A DNA stretch of 64,000 nt, taken from Craspedostauros australis. Lineage: Eukaryota > Bacillariophyta > Bacillariophyceae > Mastogloiales > Achnanthaceae. The stretch is from NCBI GenBank assembly GCA_026770025.1, contig JAMXDE010000065.1, forward strand, positions 1 through 64,000. The letters run 5' to 3'. This document shows positions 42,020 to 51,170 of the stretch, one piece after another (within the stretch, counting starts at the first letter, position 1; each line of letters opens with the position of its first letter). The translations under genes and the position numbers were made by a program. A model generated the notes under the pieces. It was not told where the DNA came from. It ran no database searches and worked only from the letters and a program-made list of their open reading frames with translations.

Positions 42020-42379
42020 TTAGTTGCTTGAGAATGACAAGTCTATTCCCAGCTCATGCATCAAGTCTGTGCCCACGATCGTATTGTACTGGGCATTCTC
42101 AGCTTGCATTGTACTATCAACGTGCATGGTCCAACGGATGGATTTGTGCGAATGGAATTCGGGTAGCACTAGATTTGTTGTGGCCAGATTGGACGTGCAG
42201 ACTCTGCCGTCCATCATTTTCCACTTCATGATTCCCTTTTCATGTCGCAATTTGCGAGGAGTGCACTTCCTCAACACCAGGCAACTTGATGTGCCAGAGT
42301 CTAGTAGGACACGCATTTGAATCAATTTGCTTTTGCTATCAACCGCTTCACCAATGATTTTTGGTGAACATGTGGTCAT
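42020..42379 (-). pseudogene. Gypsy aspartic protease
   Basis: A 119-codon open frame with the retropepsin signature VLLDSGTSSCL and a later IVGTDLMHELGIDL (the flap-distal ILG-like motif). It lies between the zinc knuckle and RT in the expected order. Confidence 0.85.
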
Positions 42380-42546
42380 GTTTCCTGCACTTGGCCTTTC
42401 GGCTAGTCAGGCTATAGCAATTCACTGCACATTTGTGTGTAGGCATTGGATATTCGGTATATTCATGGCTACTAGTGCGGTTACCGATATTGTTGTGGTT
42501 CAACTGACTCAGTTGGTTGGCGTTTTCATCGTTTTCATCGGCGATG

Positions 42547-43606
42547 TTACGCTTCTTCTTTGGGTTCCTCTTGCTTCGGCAAGAATTGAACAAGTTGATT
42601 GAAGACCTCTTGGGTCAAGACCACATTGAGGTTCTCACCACTCTTATTGGAAACCCTTTTGCCCTTTTTCGGGACATGCCAACCGCTTGGGCGGAGGCTT
42701 GCAATCTCCGGATCATGCCAGCACTTGCTGGTTTCGTGTCCGTTTCGGCCGCATCTCCCACTAACGGGAATGGATTTTGCCGTGACTGCATTTTGCATTT
42801 ATTGTTATTAAGGCGTTTTACCGCGTCTTCCGCGGCCGCGTTCACAACTTGCGATACGCTTGCCTTTCTTGGCGCCATTGCCCTTTTTGAGGGGGCGATA
42901 GCTATTCGCCACATCGGAGGCGATGGTAGAGCTCCTCAACTGAGTGCTCATACACCTAATACCTGTTTTGGATCAGGGCACGGCTGTACTCTTCTGGACT
43001 TGCTTGGTCCAAGATCTCCACCAGCTCAAAGTCTGGGGATGCCGTTGGTGTAATGTTAGGACCCGGATTTATCATGAATGGAAGGTACTGATTTAGTTCC
43101 AATCTTCGGGTGCGGAAGCTTGCCAGTTTGCCATGATTAAAGGATGCGTGCTGGTGCATCTACTTGCACTGGCGTCATCAAGCGCTTGTCAGGTGTCCAC
43201 AGAATGGAGCACTCACAGCATTCAGCCCTTCTTGGAGCTTGCTGTTTGCTGCCTGCACTGCTGGTCATACTGGAGCGGTTTTGTGCACGAGGTGCACCAT
43301 CTTCTGCTCTGCAGTTGCCATGCTCTTCTCTGCCATGAGAGCGTCGAATTTGCAGCGACAATTCAGTCATTCTTCTGCGCTGCAGTTGTCATGCGCTTCC
43401 ATCCTTGAGCTTGAGGACTGATGTCTCCACTGTCTTGATATTGCCCTCATCTGAATGATCTTCGCGGGCATCCATCTTGATGTGCATCTGCGTGGGTGCT
43501 TCTTCACTTCTGGACTCTCCCAATGGAGGACAGGCTCCTGCCCTGGCTTGACTTTGCTCATCTTGCTTGTACTTGGATGATGCTCAACCGCAAGGAGTGA
43601 TATCAC
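42547..43606 (-). pseudogene. Gypsy Gag with zinc knuckle
   Basis: It starts near 43561 (MSKVKPGQEPVLHWESPEVK) and passes through changing frames to a CCHC-type knuckle, partly preserved as CGRNGHETSKCW near 42730. Broken by frame changes. Confidence 0.7.
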
Positions 43607-43608
43607 TG

Positions 43609-44147
43609 TGCCTTATGCCGGCGGACGATTGATGTTCATACGATTGCTAATGATAATGAATGTTGTTGTTGATGATGTAAGATCAAAATTATGATTACTT
43701 GAGCTATCTCTCTTCCTTCTGCTGTCTGCACCTCTTGCCAATCGTATTCATGCATTTCGAGATCACGTTGTTTGTGCCTTATCCCAAACCTGCGCCACTC
43801 TCTGTTAGACTTCTCGTTTTGGATGGAGGTCAGGGTTTGGATGGCGATATCCCTTTTCATATGCAAATATTTTTACGATTGAATCTTGACCAATCATTCT
43901 TCCAACTGGAGCTTTGACTAATCAGACTTCCAGTTAGAACCTTGACTCATCCGACTTCAGTTTGAGTCTTGACTAATCTGATTTCAATTTTGATTCACGA
44001 CTCGTCAGTCTTGATTGACTGTTAACACGACTCGTAGGTGTGACTGGCAATGTGATTGCTTGGGTGACTTATTGATGACTAGTATCTATTGTGCACAAGT
44101 CTAGGTCTTGTGTCACCAATAGTCTATCTAGCCTGCCGTCTAGGGCA
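43609..44147 (-). repeat. 5' LTR of gypsy element
   Basis: Pairs with 38872-39410. The two visible differences are gtcaatcg/gccaatcg and gatcatg/gatcacg. Confidence 0.93.
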
Positions 44148-44476
44148 AAGTCCCGATATTGGGAGCCTACAATCATGGAAGACGGTGATGGTTGTTACTG
44201 TTTCTGTTTGCTATTTCATTAGTTGAAGCACTCCAATCCTCTCGATGTCTCCATAGTCTTGCCCGATGCTCTCGGTGCGTCTGTCTCTTTACAGATTGGT
44301 TGGTTCAGTTCGTTTCGATCCGACTATGAGTCGGTACGCAAGATGCTCTCTCGCTCCTCTCTGTATTCTCTCTCTCTCTCAATGTTGCATGCTTGTGCTA
44401 CGCAACACTCTGTGCTCGATGCGTACTCCGCATTTGACACTCCATTCATTCACTACTGGCTTCTACTCCATGAGTA
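44148..44476 (-). repeat. Inverted B-family LTR, piece 2
   Basis: Middle part of the inverted LTR, with CT runs and the ccgactatgagtcgg hairpin (44322 region). It ends with ctactccatgagta (44463-44476), the LINE target duplication, and resumes at 52988. Confidence 0.85.
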
Positions 44477-44485
44477 ATAATAATA
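44477..44485 (-). other. (TTA)n tail of the LINE
   Basis: ataataata on the plus strand directly follows the target duplication. It is the simple-repeat 3' tail used in target-primed reverse transcription. Confidence 0.75.
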
Positions 44486-44582
44486 ACTCAGTGATTACAT
44501 CATAGATGTGCCTCAAGGCTTTTCCCTCGCCGCCGCCGGCCCCGTAGGACCAGGCTTTGAGCGAGCCGTCAAGTGTTGCCAC

Positions 44583-47500
44583 TCATCCTATTCCTAGCCA
44601 TGTTGCCATGGCTTGTCGTTCTGCCTGCATAGATCGGGACCTGCGTCTGGCCTTCACTGCCGCCTGAACCGCCGTCATAGAGTGCACCCACTGCTGCATT
44701 TGTAGCTTGGTGCCATACTCAATATTCCAACCGTCTCTGAGCAAATGAAGCTCCGATGCCGTCATATCGCTGCTCGCACTCTGTTGCATCCGCTGAACCT
44801 GTCGGCGCAGGTCTTTGATCGTTGGATGCTGTTCCGCGCCATGCACTTTTGCATTCCTGGCAATCCAGACCGCCCACGGTACTTTCCAGATCCACCGCAC
44901 CATCTCTCGCGCCCAAGCTCCTGCATCGGGGTACATGCACTCATTCGTCGTCATCCACTGTGTCTGCTGGCGGACCCAATCCCTATGGATAAAACCAAGC
45001 AGGAGGGGGTACCAACCGATGTAGCTTTGCGGCCCGTCCAGGCGGAGCTTTCTCCTCCATCTCACAAGCCCCACTCTCATATCTCGTACCAGTCGGGGAC
45101 ATGTGCCGATCCGCACCATACGGTCAAGTAGTTCTGACGTAGCGGTCTGCCAGGCTTCCTGATGTTCGCTGCATCGGAGCACGTGCGTCGTCGTTTCGTC
45201 TTGCTGGCAGAACTGGCACTTTGGTGTCTCACGTTGACCCACCTGATGAAGCTTCTTGTTGACTCCGACAAAACCCGATGACCACTTCGAGATGAACTTA
45301 GCCACCTCTTTGTTCTTCTTGGCAACACGCGTCTTCTTGTACGTGTGCCAGTCCACCTTTGTCAGCTGATCTTCATCCCACTGGAACTTTGATGACCAAT
45401 AGGTAGCTGCGTCGGCAGACTGCAGAAGCTCGTGGAGCTCCTTCGCGTCCACATGCGAGTAATCGGCGTTACGGAGGCGTAGCCTCCATCGGTTCGTGGA
45501 CGTATGCCACCTTCGCACCCGGCGTCGGCTCTCTGTAAGGGTCCAGAACTGCTTGGCGTGGTCGTCAACCTTAACGTTGAGTTTTTCCAACACAGTCAGC
45601 TGCTTGCCGGTGTCGTCCTGGTGGCCTTTCACCCACTCCCATTGTAGGGTCGCCGGAATCCTGTGCTGCAGCTCGCGAATCTCCGTCAGGACATCCCAGT
45701 CCCGTTGACCCGGGCGTAGTCCGTCCTCTTGGGCCTGTAGCATCGCCTGCTTGCCGTCAAGTGCAATGGTAATCACACACGAGGCGTCCAGATCGCGCAT
45801 TCTGTCTATCACGGCCAGTGACGCCCAGATTCCCGCGAGCTCGCTTCTGTAGGCGCTGTGCACCTCGGACAGACCTGGGACAAACGTCTGACACATCATG
45901 CTTGCCGTCGTCGCCTTGTCGTACAGAATAGAAGCTGAAGTCCCTCTGGAACCCTTGAATGATCCGTCACTCACTACTAGCAGCTGGGATCTTCTCGCGG
46001 CGCCCGCGGCCTCCTCGAGGCTGAGGTCGCCTTGCAGATTCTCCACTGGGTCGTAGGGTGCGTCGAGCTCGTCGACCGGCTGTGCCAGTCCGACAAAGCT
46101 GTCCCACGCCATGCCCGCATCCGTGAAAGACACCGAGACACGCTTGGCGCCGGCTGGGAGATTGTTGACTGTCCCTCGCCGAGCATAGAGTTGCCTGCGG
46201 GTTCTGCTGTTCTGGCGGAGCACGTATCGTTGTAGGGGTTGTGTCCCCGCATCGAATATATCGTGGCCGTAGGGTAACTTCCACCACCGCCAAGACCCAT
46301 CGTCGCGGCGCCACCTACCGAGCGGCTCATGCAGGAGAAGGCCCCGAAAGCACATGGACTTGCACCAGCGTTGCCATTCTCGCCACCACCCGCTTGGTAG
46401 CCGTTCCGGCTGGTTGGCCCAGCGCTTGGGTATGCATGAGGCTATGGTGCCGTCATGGGCCTCGCCGAGTATCCTTGTGCCGTTGGCCGACACTATATCG
46501 GATAGGCGTAACACTCCCAACTTCTGGCGCACCATGTTCAGGTGCCGGAGCTGTGCTCCTTTGATGCCTTGTTCCAGCCAGATGTCCATGAGAAAGCCAT
46601 CGCCGTCCCGTTGGATCTTCGCTGTCGTCGTCGTCTCGTCAATCCGGATGCTGGTGTCTTGGAGTTGTTGCCATAGCCCCGTCACCCAACATTGCGTGGC
46701 ACAATGGCCCACACTGTCGAAGGGGTACCGAAAAATAGATCTGCCCGTTCCTAACTCTTCCTTGAGTGCCAGAATAGAGCATTCGATCATCTTCCCCGTC
46801 TGGGTTCCACGATGCACCTCGTCAAACGCAAGCTGTATTTGTGAAATCAGCTGGGCATTGGCGGGGTTTGTGATTCCCAGCCCGCCCAGCGAGGTTGTGC
46901 CGTACACAAGGGCCCGCGGAAAATTCCTGGACACTCCCATTTTTGGCAGAGACGCCAGCAGTGCCGGCGCCATGGCTCGTCGCCACTGCTGCCTGGAGAG
47001 TTGCGTCATTGGCAGTGCATACTCGATCGTCTTCATGAACCGCAATGATAGGGCCGACTTAGCGTCCTCCGGTGATATCTGCGCGGACCGCATCCTGCCG
47101 CCGAAATCCTTGGCCTTCGCTCGCATTCTCCGCATCTGCTCGGTCTGGTCGCCGTCAAAGTCGATGAACACCCCCAGCGTGAACAAGGGCTGGTCCATCG
47201 TCTTGTAGGGTATCTCAGACCTGACGCCGTTCCCATCCTCAATGCGGATTGTAGTGTGGGTGTCGACGTCCGTCCAGTCCCACTCGCCTTTGACGAACTC
47301 CGGCTGAATGGCCCACCAAGCTGACTTAGCAGGAACCAACGCCCCGCCTGTCACGCGAAGCAACCGGCTCCAGTCGTGCACCATGTTCTTGAATGCCTCC
47401 GTGTCGGCTCCTTCGCCGCCTGTGGACTCCAGTCGGACCAAGTCCGTATCGTCGACAAACGCCGAGCCAAGGATCTCAATGACCCCTCCGTCAGGTGTCG

Positions 47501-49028
47501 TGAGCTGGGATGCGTGGCCCAACTTGAGCATAGCATTGAACATCACGGAGCTGATGACGGCCCATATCGCGGGGCCCGCTCCGTTGCCTTGTCCTATGCC
47601 ATGCATTTCGCAGTCGGGACCTCGACCGTATGACCTATCCGACACCCCGTACGCTGTGCTTATGCGATGGTCGGCATCGCGAAGGGTCTTGAACATGCTT
47701 CGTGTGGCTGCCCCATTTGCGCCCGCCGCTATCATCGCAGCTGCCGCAAAATTTGGAACAATCCTGTCGTAGCACGACTTGGCGTCGTTCGAGCAGAACC
47801 CAATCGCCACCTTCTGTTGGAAGCCCAGGTCGATGCTCAACCTCTTGTTCAGGGCGGCACTCATGGCGGATTTGCATTTCCTGCTGCCAAATTGGTACCC
47901 GGACAGCCAGCCCGCTTCCTCCGCCGTCTTCATCATTTGCCTGCCCAATCTCTTGTTGTTGAGATTGAACTGAGCGTCCATGAGCTGGATAGTCCTCATT
48001 TTTTCAATATTGAACACCTGGGCCTTCTTCAGGATCTCGACATCTGTGATCCGTTGCCATGGTCGGGGCGAATGCCCTGTTTGGTATGGGACGTCGCGCA
48101 ACTGCGCATCCGTTCTAGCCAAGCTATCCACCATCATTGCTGCCTTGTAGTGGCCGAAATGCGGACTGCTGGGTTCCGAGTTGGTGAGCTCTGTTTGTCG
48201 CTTCCACGCTTTCCGGTGATCCTCGACCGTGAGTTCAGTCTTGTCTTGAGCGATGGGCTCCAGTGATGCAAGCAGAGTCCGGATCATGGGATCCAGTTCG
48301 GTCGGGGACGTGCCCTCCCGGTTCACTAGATGGGCTGCGAGTTCCGGTTGCCAGATACGGTCCATGATGCGCTTGTCTCGACCTGTCATACAGGGAGTAC
48401 CGTTTGCTTGTGAGAACCTTCGCTTGTTCTCCCGGATACACGTGGTGACAATCTCATGTTGCTCAGTGCATTCGTGGAGCCTACCATCTTCGTCGGTGAA
48501 CAGGACTTTGGTAGTCATCGACTTGTCCTGTCCGAAAATCGTCCGAAGGCGGCCTGCTTGCTCTCTTTGTCTCTCACGGTTCTGCAAAAGATGTAGTGCT
48601 GCCTCGTATTCTTGATCATGGGCGTCGTGGCGTTGCCTCGCAATCTCCACCAGGTAGTCTTGTCGTGCTTGTTTGTGCTGCTTTTTCTGCTCGTAGTAGG
48701 ACGCGTATGCTTCAGACAATTTCTGTTTCGCCTGCTCCAGCGTCGCCGCCGTGTCCAGCCCTACGGACTTCTTGGTGCGTTGCCGAAGGGATGAACTCAC
48801 TTTGACTCTGGATATGTGCTTCACTTCCAAGGACCAGAACTTGATCACGTTCCTCGCGTGTTGCAGGTCGGGAGACCAAGCCACTGCCCCCATTCTCAGC
48901 TTGCGGCACTTCTTCTCCGCGTATCGCCTAATCTCATAGGTCTGCGCCAAGAGTTTGTCGTACTGGAGTCGCTGGCCAGGGGTAAGTCGCCATCCTTGTG
49001 ATTTCGCAAGGCACCATAACTCTTGCAC
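44583..49028 (-). CDS. LINE ORF2: reverse transcriptase, RNase H, CCHC end
   Basis: 1,481 codons, uninterrupted. The RT domain includes GQGNGAGPAIWAVISSVMFN and the catalytic FVDDTDLV at about residue 524. RNase H is near residues 1010-1130 (VVSDGSFKGSRG, YRSELAGIW, ALDGKQAML, EWVKGHQDD). A C-x2-C-x7-H-x3-C motif (CQFCQQDETTTHVLRC) is near residue 1270. The frame is open upstream of its first Met and overlaps the endonuclease frame (48896-50047) with a single-base shift near 49080. Endonuclease and RT were therefore probably one protein, or are joined by frameshifting. It copies the LINE RNA at a nicked target. Confidence 0.93.
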   Translation of the reverse strand: MQELWCLAKSQGWRLTPGQRLQYDKLLAQTYEIRRYAEKKCRKLRMGAVAWSPDLQHARNVIKFWSLEVKHISRVKVSSSLRQRTKKSVGLDTAATLEQAKQKLSEAYASYYEQKKQHKQARQDYLVEIARQRHDAHDQEYEAALHLLQNRERQREQAGRLRTIFGQDKSMTTKVLFTDEDGRLHECTEQHEIVTTCIRENKRRFSQANGTPCMTGRDKRIMDRIWQPELAAHLVNREGTSPTELDPMIRTLLASLEPIAQDKTELTVEDHRKAWKRQTELTNSEPSSPHFGHYKAAMMVDSLARTDAQLRDVPYQTGHSPRPWQRITDVEILKKAQVFNIEKMRTIQLMDAQFNLNNKRLGRQMMKTAEEAGWLSGYQFGSRKCKSAMSAALNKRLSIDLGFQQKVAIGFCSNDAKSCYDRIVPNFAAAAMIAAGANGAATRSMFKTLRDADHRISTAYGVSDRSYGRGPDCEMHGIGQGNGAGPAIWAVISSVMFNAMLKLGHASQLTTPDGGVIEILGSAFVDDTDLVRLESTGGEGADTEAFKNMVHDWSRLLRVTGGALVPAKSAWWAIQPEFVKGEWDWTDVDTHTTIRIEDGNGVRSEIPYKTMDQPLFTLGVFIDFDGDQTEQMRRMRAKAKDFGGRMRSAQISPEDAKSALSLRFMKTIEYALPMTQLSRQQWRRAMAPALLASLPKMGVSRNFPRALVYGTTSLGGLGITNPANAQLISQIQLAFDEVHRGTQTGKMIECSILALKEELGTGRSIFRYPFDSVGHCATQCWVTGLWQQLQDTSIRIDETTTTAKIQRDGDGFLMDIWLEQGIKGAQLRHLNMVRQKLGVLRLSDIVSANGTRILGEAHDGTIASCIPKRWANQPERLPSGWWREWQRWCKSMCFRGLLLHEPLGRWRRDDGSWRWWKLPYGHDIFDAGTQPLQRYVLRQNSRTRRQLYARRGTVNNLPAGAKRVSVSFTDAGMAWDSFVGLAQPVDELDAPYDPVENLQGDLSLEEAAGAARRSQLLVVSDGSFKGSRGTSASILYDKATTASMMCQTFVPGLSEVHSAYRSELAGIWASLAVIDRMRDLDASCVITIALDGKQAMLQAQEDGLRPGQRDWDVLTEIRELQHRIPATLQWEWVKGHQDDTGKQLTVLEKLNVKVDDHAKQFWTLTESRRRVRRWHTSTNRWRLRLRNADYSHVDAKELHELLQSADAATYWSSKFQWDEDQLTKVDWHTYKKTRVAKKNKEVAKFISKWSSGFVGVNKKLHQVGQRETPKCQFCQQDETTTHVLRCSEHQEAWQTATSELLDRMVRIGTCPRLVRDMRVGLVRWRRKLRLDGPQSYIGWYPLLLGFIHRDWVRQQTQWMTTNECMYPDAGAWAREMVRWIWKVPWAVWIARNAKVHGAEQHPTIKDLRRQVQRMQQSASSDMTASELHLLRDGWNIEYGTKLQMQQWVHSMTAVQAAVKARRRSRSMQAERQAMATWLGIG

Positions 49029-50047
49029 CCGTTCGCTGATGTTGTGTTTTCCGTACTCTTCCAGTAGTGCATCTTGTACTTCTGGGTGACACGCGGGTCA
49101 CTGAGGACCAGTCGTCTGGGCTGAGAGGTCCGGATGGGCTTTACGGGCACACCTAGGACTTGCTCGAAGCCAATGTCGACCCATACTGCTCTGTGGTCGG
49201 ATGGTATGGCCTCGCCGAACCCCAGGTAGCCTGCCTTCTCCAGCTGCACTCCTTCCGACACGAATATCGCGTCAATGGGAACGTTGTTCCGGTTTCTTTG
49301 TTGCGTAGCTTGCCTCGCCTGGTCTCCTGTTCTGTCCCACACCGCATTCTTGAGCCCCGTGGACTCCAGAAGGCGAGCAGTGGTGCAGTCCAGTACGTTG
49401 TCGTTGAGGTCGACCCCCAGTATTAGAGTGTTGCCCTCAGTTCGCCATTTCCTGATCTCATTGGCCAAGTCGTTACTCCACGCCTCGTGCGGGTCTTCTT
49501 CCCGGCCTGCCGCCGCCAGTGCTCTCACCTGCTGGGACCACACTGTCGTAGAACCTTCCGTGGATCTGCATGGTCTGTATGCGGAGATGACTCTCAGAAG
49601 CTTGTCTCCTTTGCCTTCTGTCAGTGTCCAGCACCACCGCCCCATCCCGCTTTGGTCTATTCCGTTCTGAAACGTGCGGGCGGCCAGTTGCTCTGTCACC
49701 ACAACACCGGCACCCCCGTAGATTCTGGGGTCCCGCTTGTCTTCGTGCGTGTTGTAGGAGAATGCATGCTTCGACCTGGGCAGTCGTTGTCGTGTGCGTT
49801 CCGACCACTGGTCCCGTGGTTGTACATGGTCCCATCGTATGTTTGTCTCTGCAAGGCAGAGCACGTCGAGTTTGCTGGCACGGACGAATTCGAAGATTTC
49901 CTCATTCTTCTGTTGGTATGCGTGGATGGGTATTTGAGACACGTTTTGGAAGACAACGCGAATCGTCGCGGATGTTTTGTCTTTCATCGTATCCCCGCAA
50001 GCATCGTTTAGCCTACTTGCTGCTGATGGGTTTGTTTGGTCCGCCAT
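48896..50047 (-). CDS. LINE APE-type endonuclease
   Basis: 383 codons. Exonuclease-endonuclease-phosphatase motifs appear in order: RVVFQNVSQI, CLAETNIRWD (catalytic Glu), ISAYRP, ILGVDLNDN and AIPSDHRAVWVD (the SDH motif), ending near residue 290. The last ~55 codons after about 49080 are out of frame with the downstream RT. It nicks the genomic target to prime reverse transcription. Start at MADQTNPSAAS (50047). Confidence 0.92.
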   Translation of the reverse strand: MADQTNPSAASRLNDACGDTMKDKTSATIRVVFQNVSQIPIHAYQQKNEEIFEFVRASKLDVLCLAETNIRWDHVQPRDQWSERTRQRLPRSKHAFSYNTHEDKRDPRIYGGAGVVVTEQLAARTFQNGIDQSGMGRWCWTLTEGKGDKLLRVISAYRPCRSTEGSTTVWSQQVRALAAAGREEDPHEAWSNDLANEIRKWRTEGNTLILGVDLNDNVLDCTTARLLESTGLKNAVWDRTGDQARQATQQRNRNNVPIDAIFVSEGVQLEKAGYLGFGEAIPSDHRAVWVDIGFEQVLGVPVKPIRTSQPRRLVLSDPRVTQKYKMHYWKSTENTTSANGCKSYGALRNHKDGDLPLASDSSTTNSWRRPMRLGDTRRRSAAS

Positions 50048-50463
50048 TATGCCTTTCTGCTACTCTGTGGTAGCTGCGGCGTGGCAGGTGGAGGTGTGGG
50101 TGATTGTTAATCTGTGATGCCTATTTATCAGGCCCCCTCTCCTCTACTCCGGACGTGGTCCGTCGTGTTGTTGTTGTTGTGATGTCGCGGCGATTTGTCT
50201 TCTGTCGTCGCTCGGTTTGCGTGTTGATTGATTTCGCTTTGTTCACTTGGTTGTTTGTAAGTTTGTTGTGTATTTGATTATCGGTGTGTTTGTGTTTGAT
50301 TTTGTTGTTTGCTGTATTTGTGTTTGTTGTTCGCCGTGCGTTTGTTTGTTTGCTGTGTTCCTGTTTGCTTTGACTCCATAGGTGTCGCCTCTTTCCGTTC
50401 TCGCTGGTCGTTCGTTCGCTCGGTCTCTCCCCTTCCTGACTGCTTCCTGCTCCTCCTTTTTTT
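50048..50463 (-). other. LINE inter-ORF region
   Basis: No convincing frame on the minus strand. It is T/G-rich on plus (A/C-rich on minus), with loose tgtttg repeats, and lies between the ORF1 end (50464) and the endonuclease start (50047). Confidence 0.5.
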
Positions 50464-51167
50464 TTACTCCCGCCTTGCGGCTTCCGCGCCGGTCTGCGAT
50501 GTTGTTTCGGTGTCCATTGGATCTCCCATTTCTGCGTCGTCCGCGCTATCGGCGCTGTTGCCGTCCTCTCCACTCTTGTCATCCTCGCTCGTGCTTTCGT
50601 CACTGTTTGCACCCTTGTTCCTGGGCCCGCTGTGTACTCCTTCGTCGTCGGTCTCACTCTCATCACCTTCCGGAATGCTCGCACCCGGGTTATCCACGTC
50701 GAAGTCCGTCTTCGCCGACGGGTCCGTCGCGAAGCGACTAGGGTTCGCAGACTTGCTCCTTGCTGTGTTGGAGATGGCTGCCCCAATGTGTTCAGACTGT
50801 TGGGCTACCGTGGCGGTGGCAAACGTGGCCACGGTGCCGTTGTCTCCGTTCTGGGTTCTCAGGTTTGACACCATTTCCACCTCGAATTTCAACAGTGGCA
50901 CTGGTTTCATGTTGCCGTTCTCGTCGACATACCCTTCCCACCCCACGTCGGCCGCGGTTAGCCCGACCATCTCTTCCTCGTCAAGATCCAGGAAATGTGC
51001 ACCGGCCGTGCCAGTTGTCCCATCTCCAGCTCTTCCCTGCTCCTCACCAATCCAGTCTCCCAGTCGACTTCGTAGTATTCGTTCTGGGCCCACGCCTCCG
51101 GTGTAAACCACCCTTGACACTTGTGGTCCAGTTTCTTACTGCAGAAGAAAGGTAGCTTCGAGATCAA
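50464..51167 (-). pseudogene. LINE ORF1, 3' part (out of frame)
   Basis: After the TGA at 51171 the same frame continues (LPFFCSKKLDHKCQGWFTPEA). The sense then moves to another frame near 51030 (FLDLDEEEMVGLTAADVGWE) and ends with an acidic Ser/Asp/Glu tail at 50464. It looks like the C-terminal third of ORF1, separated by one nonsense codon and one indel. Confidence 0.6.
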
Positions 51168-51170
51168 TTC

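Larger units (their letters stand above)
38872..44147 (-). mobile_element. Ty3/gypsy LTR retrotransposon
   Basis: 539-bp LTRs (38872-39410 and 43609-44147) begin TGCCTTATG and end TCTAGGGCA. They differ at only two positions that I can see. A perfect 5-bp target duplication, aagtc, flanks it (38867-38871 and 44148-44152). On the minus strand the order is gag, protease, RT, RNase H, integrase, as in Ty3/gypsy. The RT lacks its catalytic centre and there are several stops, so it is not autonomous. It sits inside an inverted B-family LTR. Confidence 0.95.
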
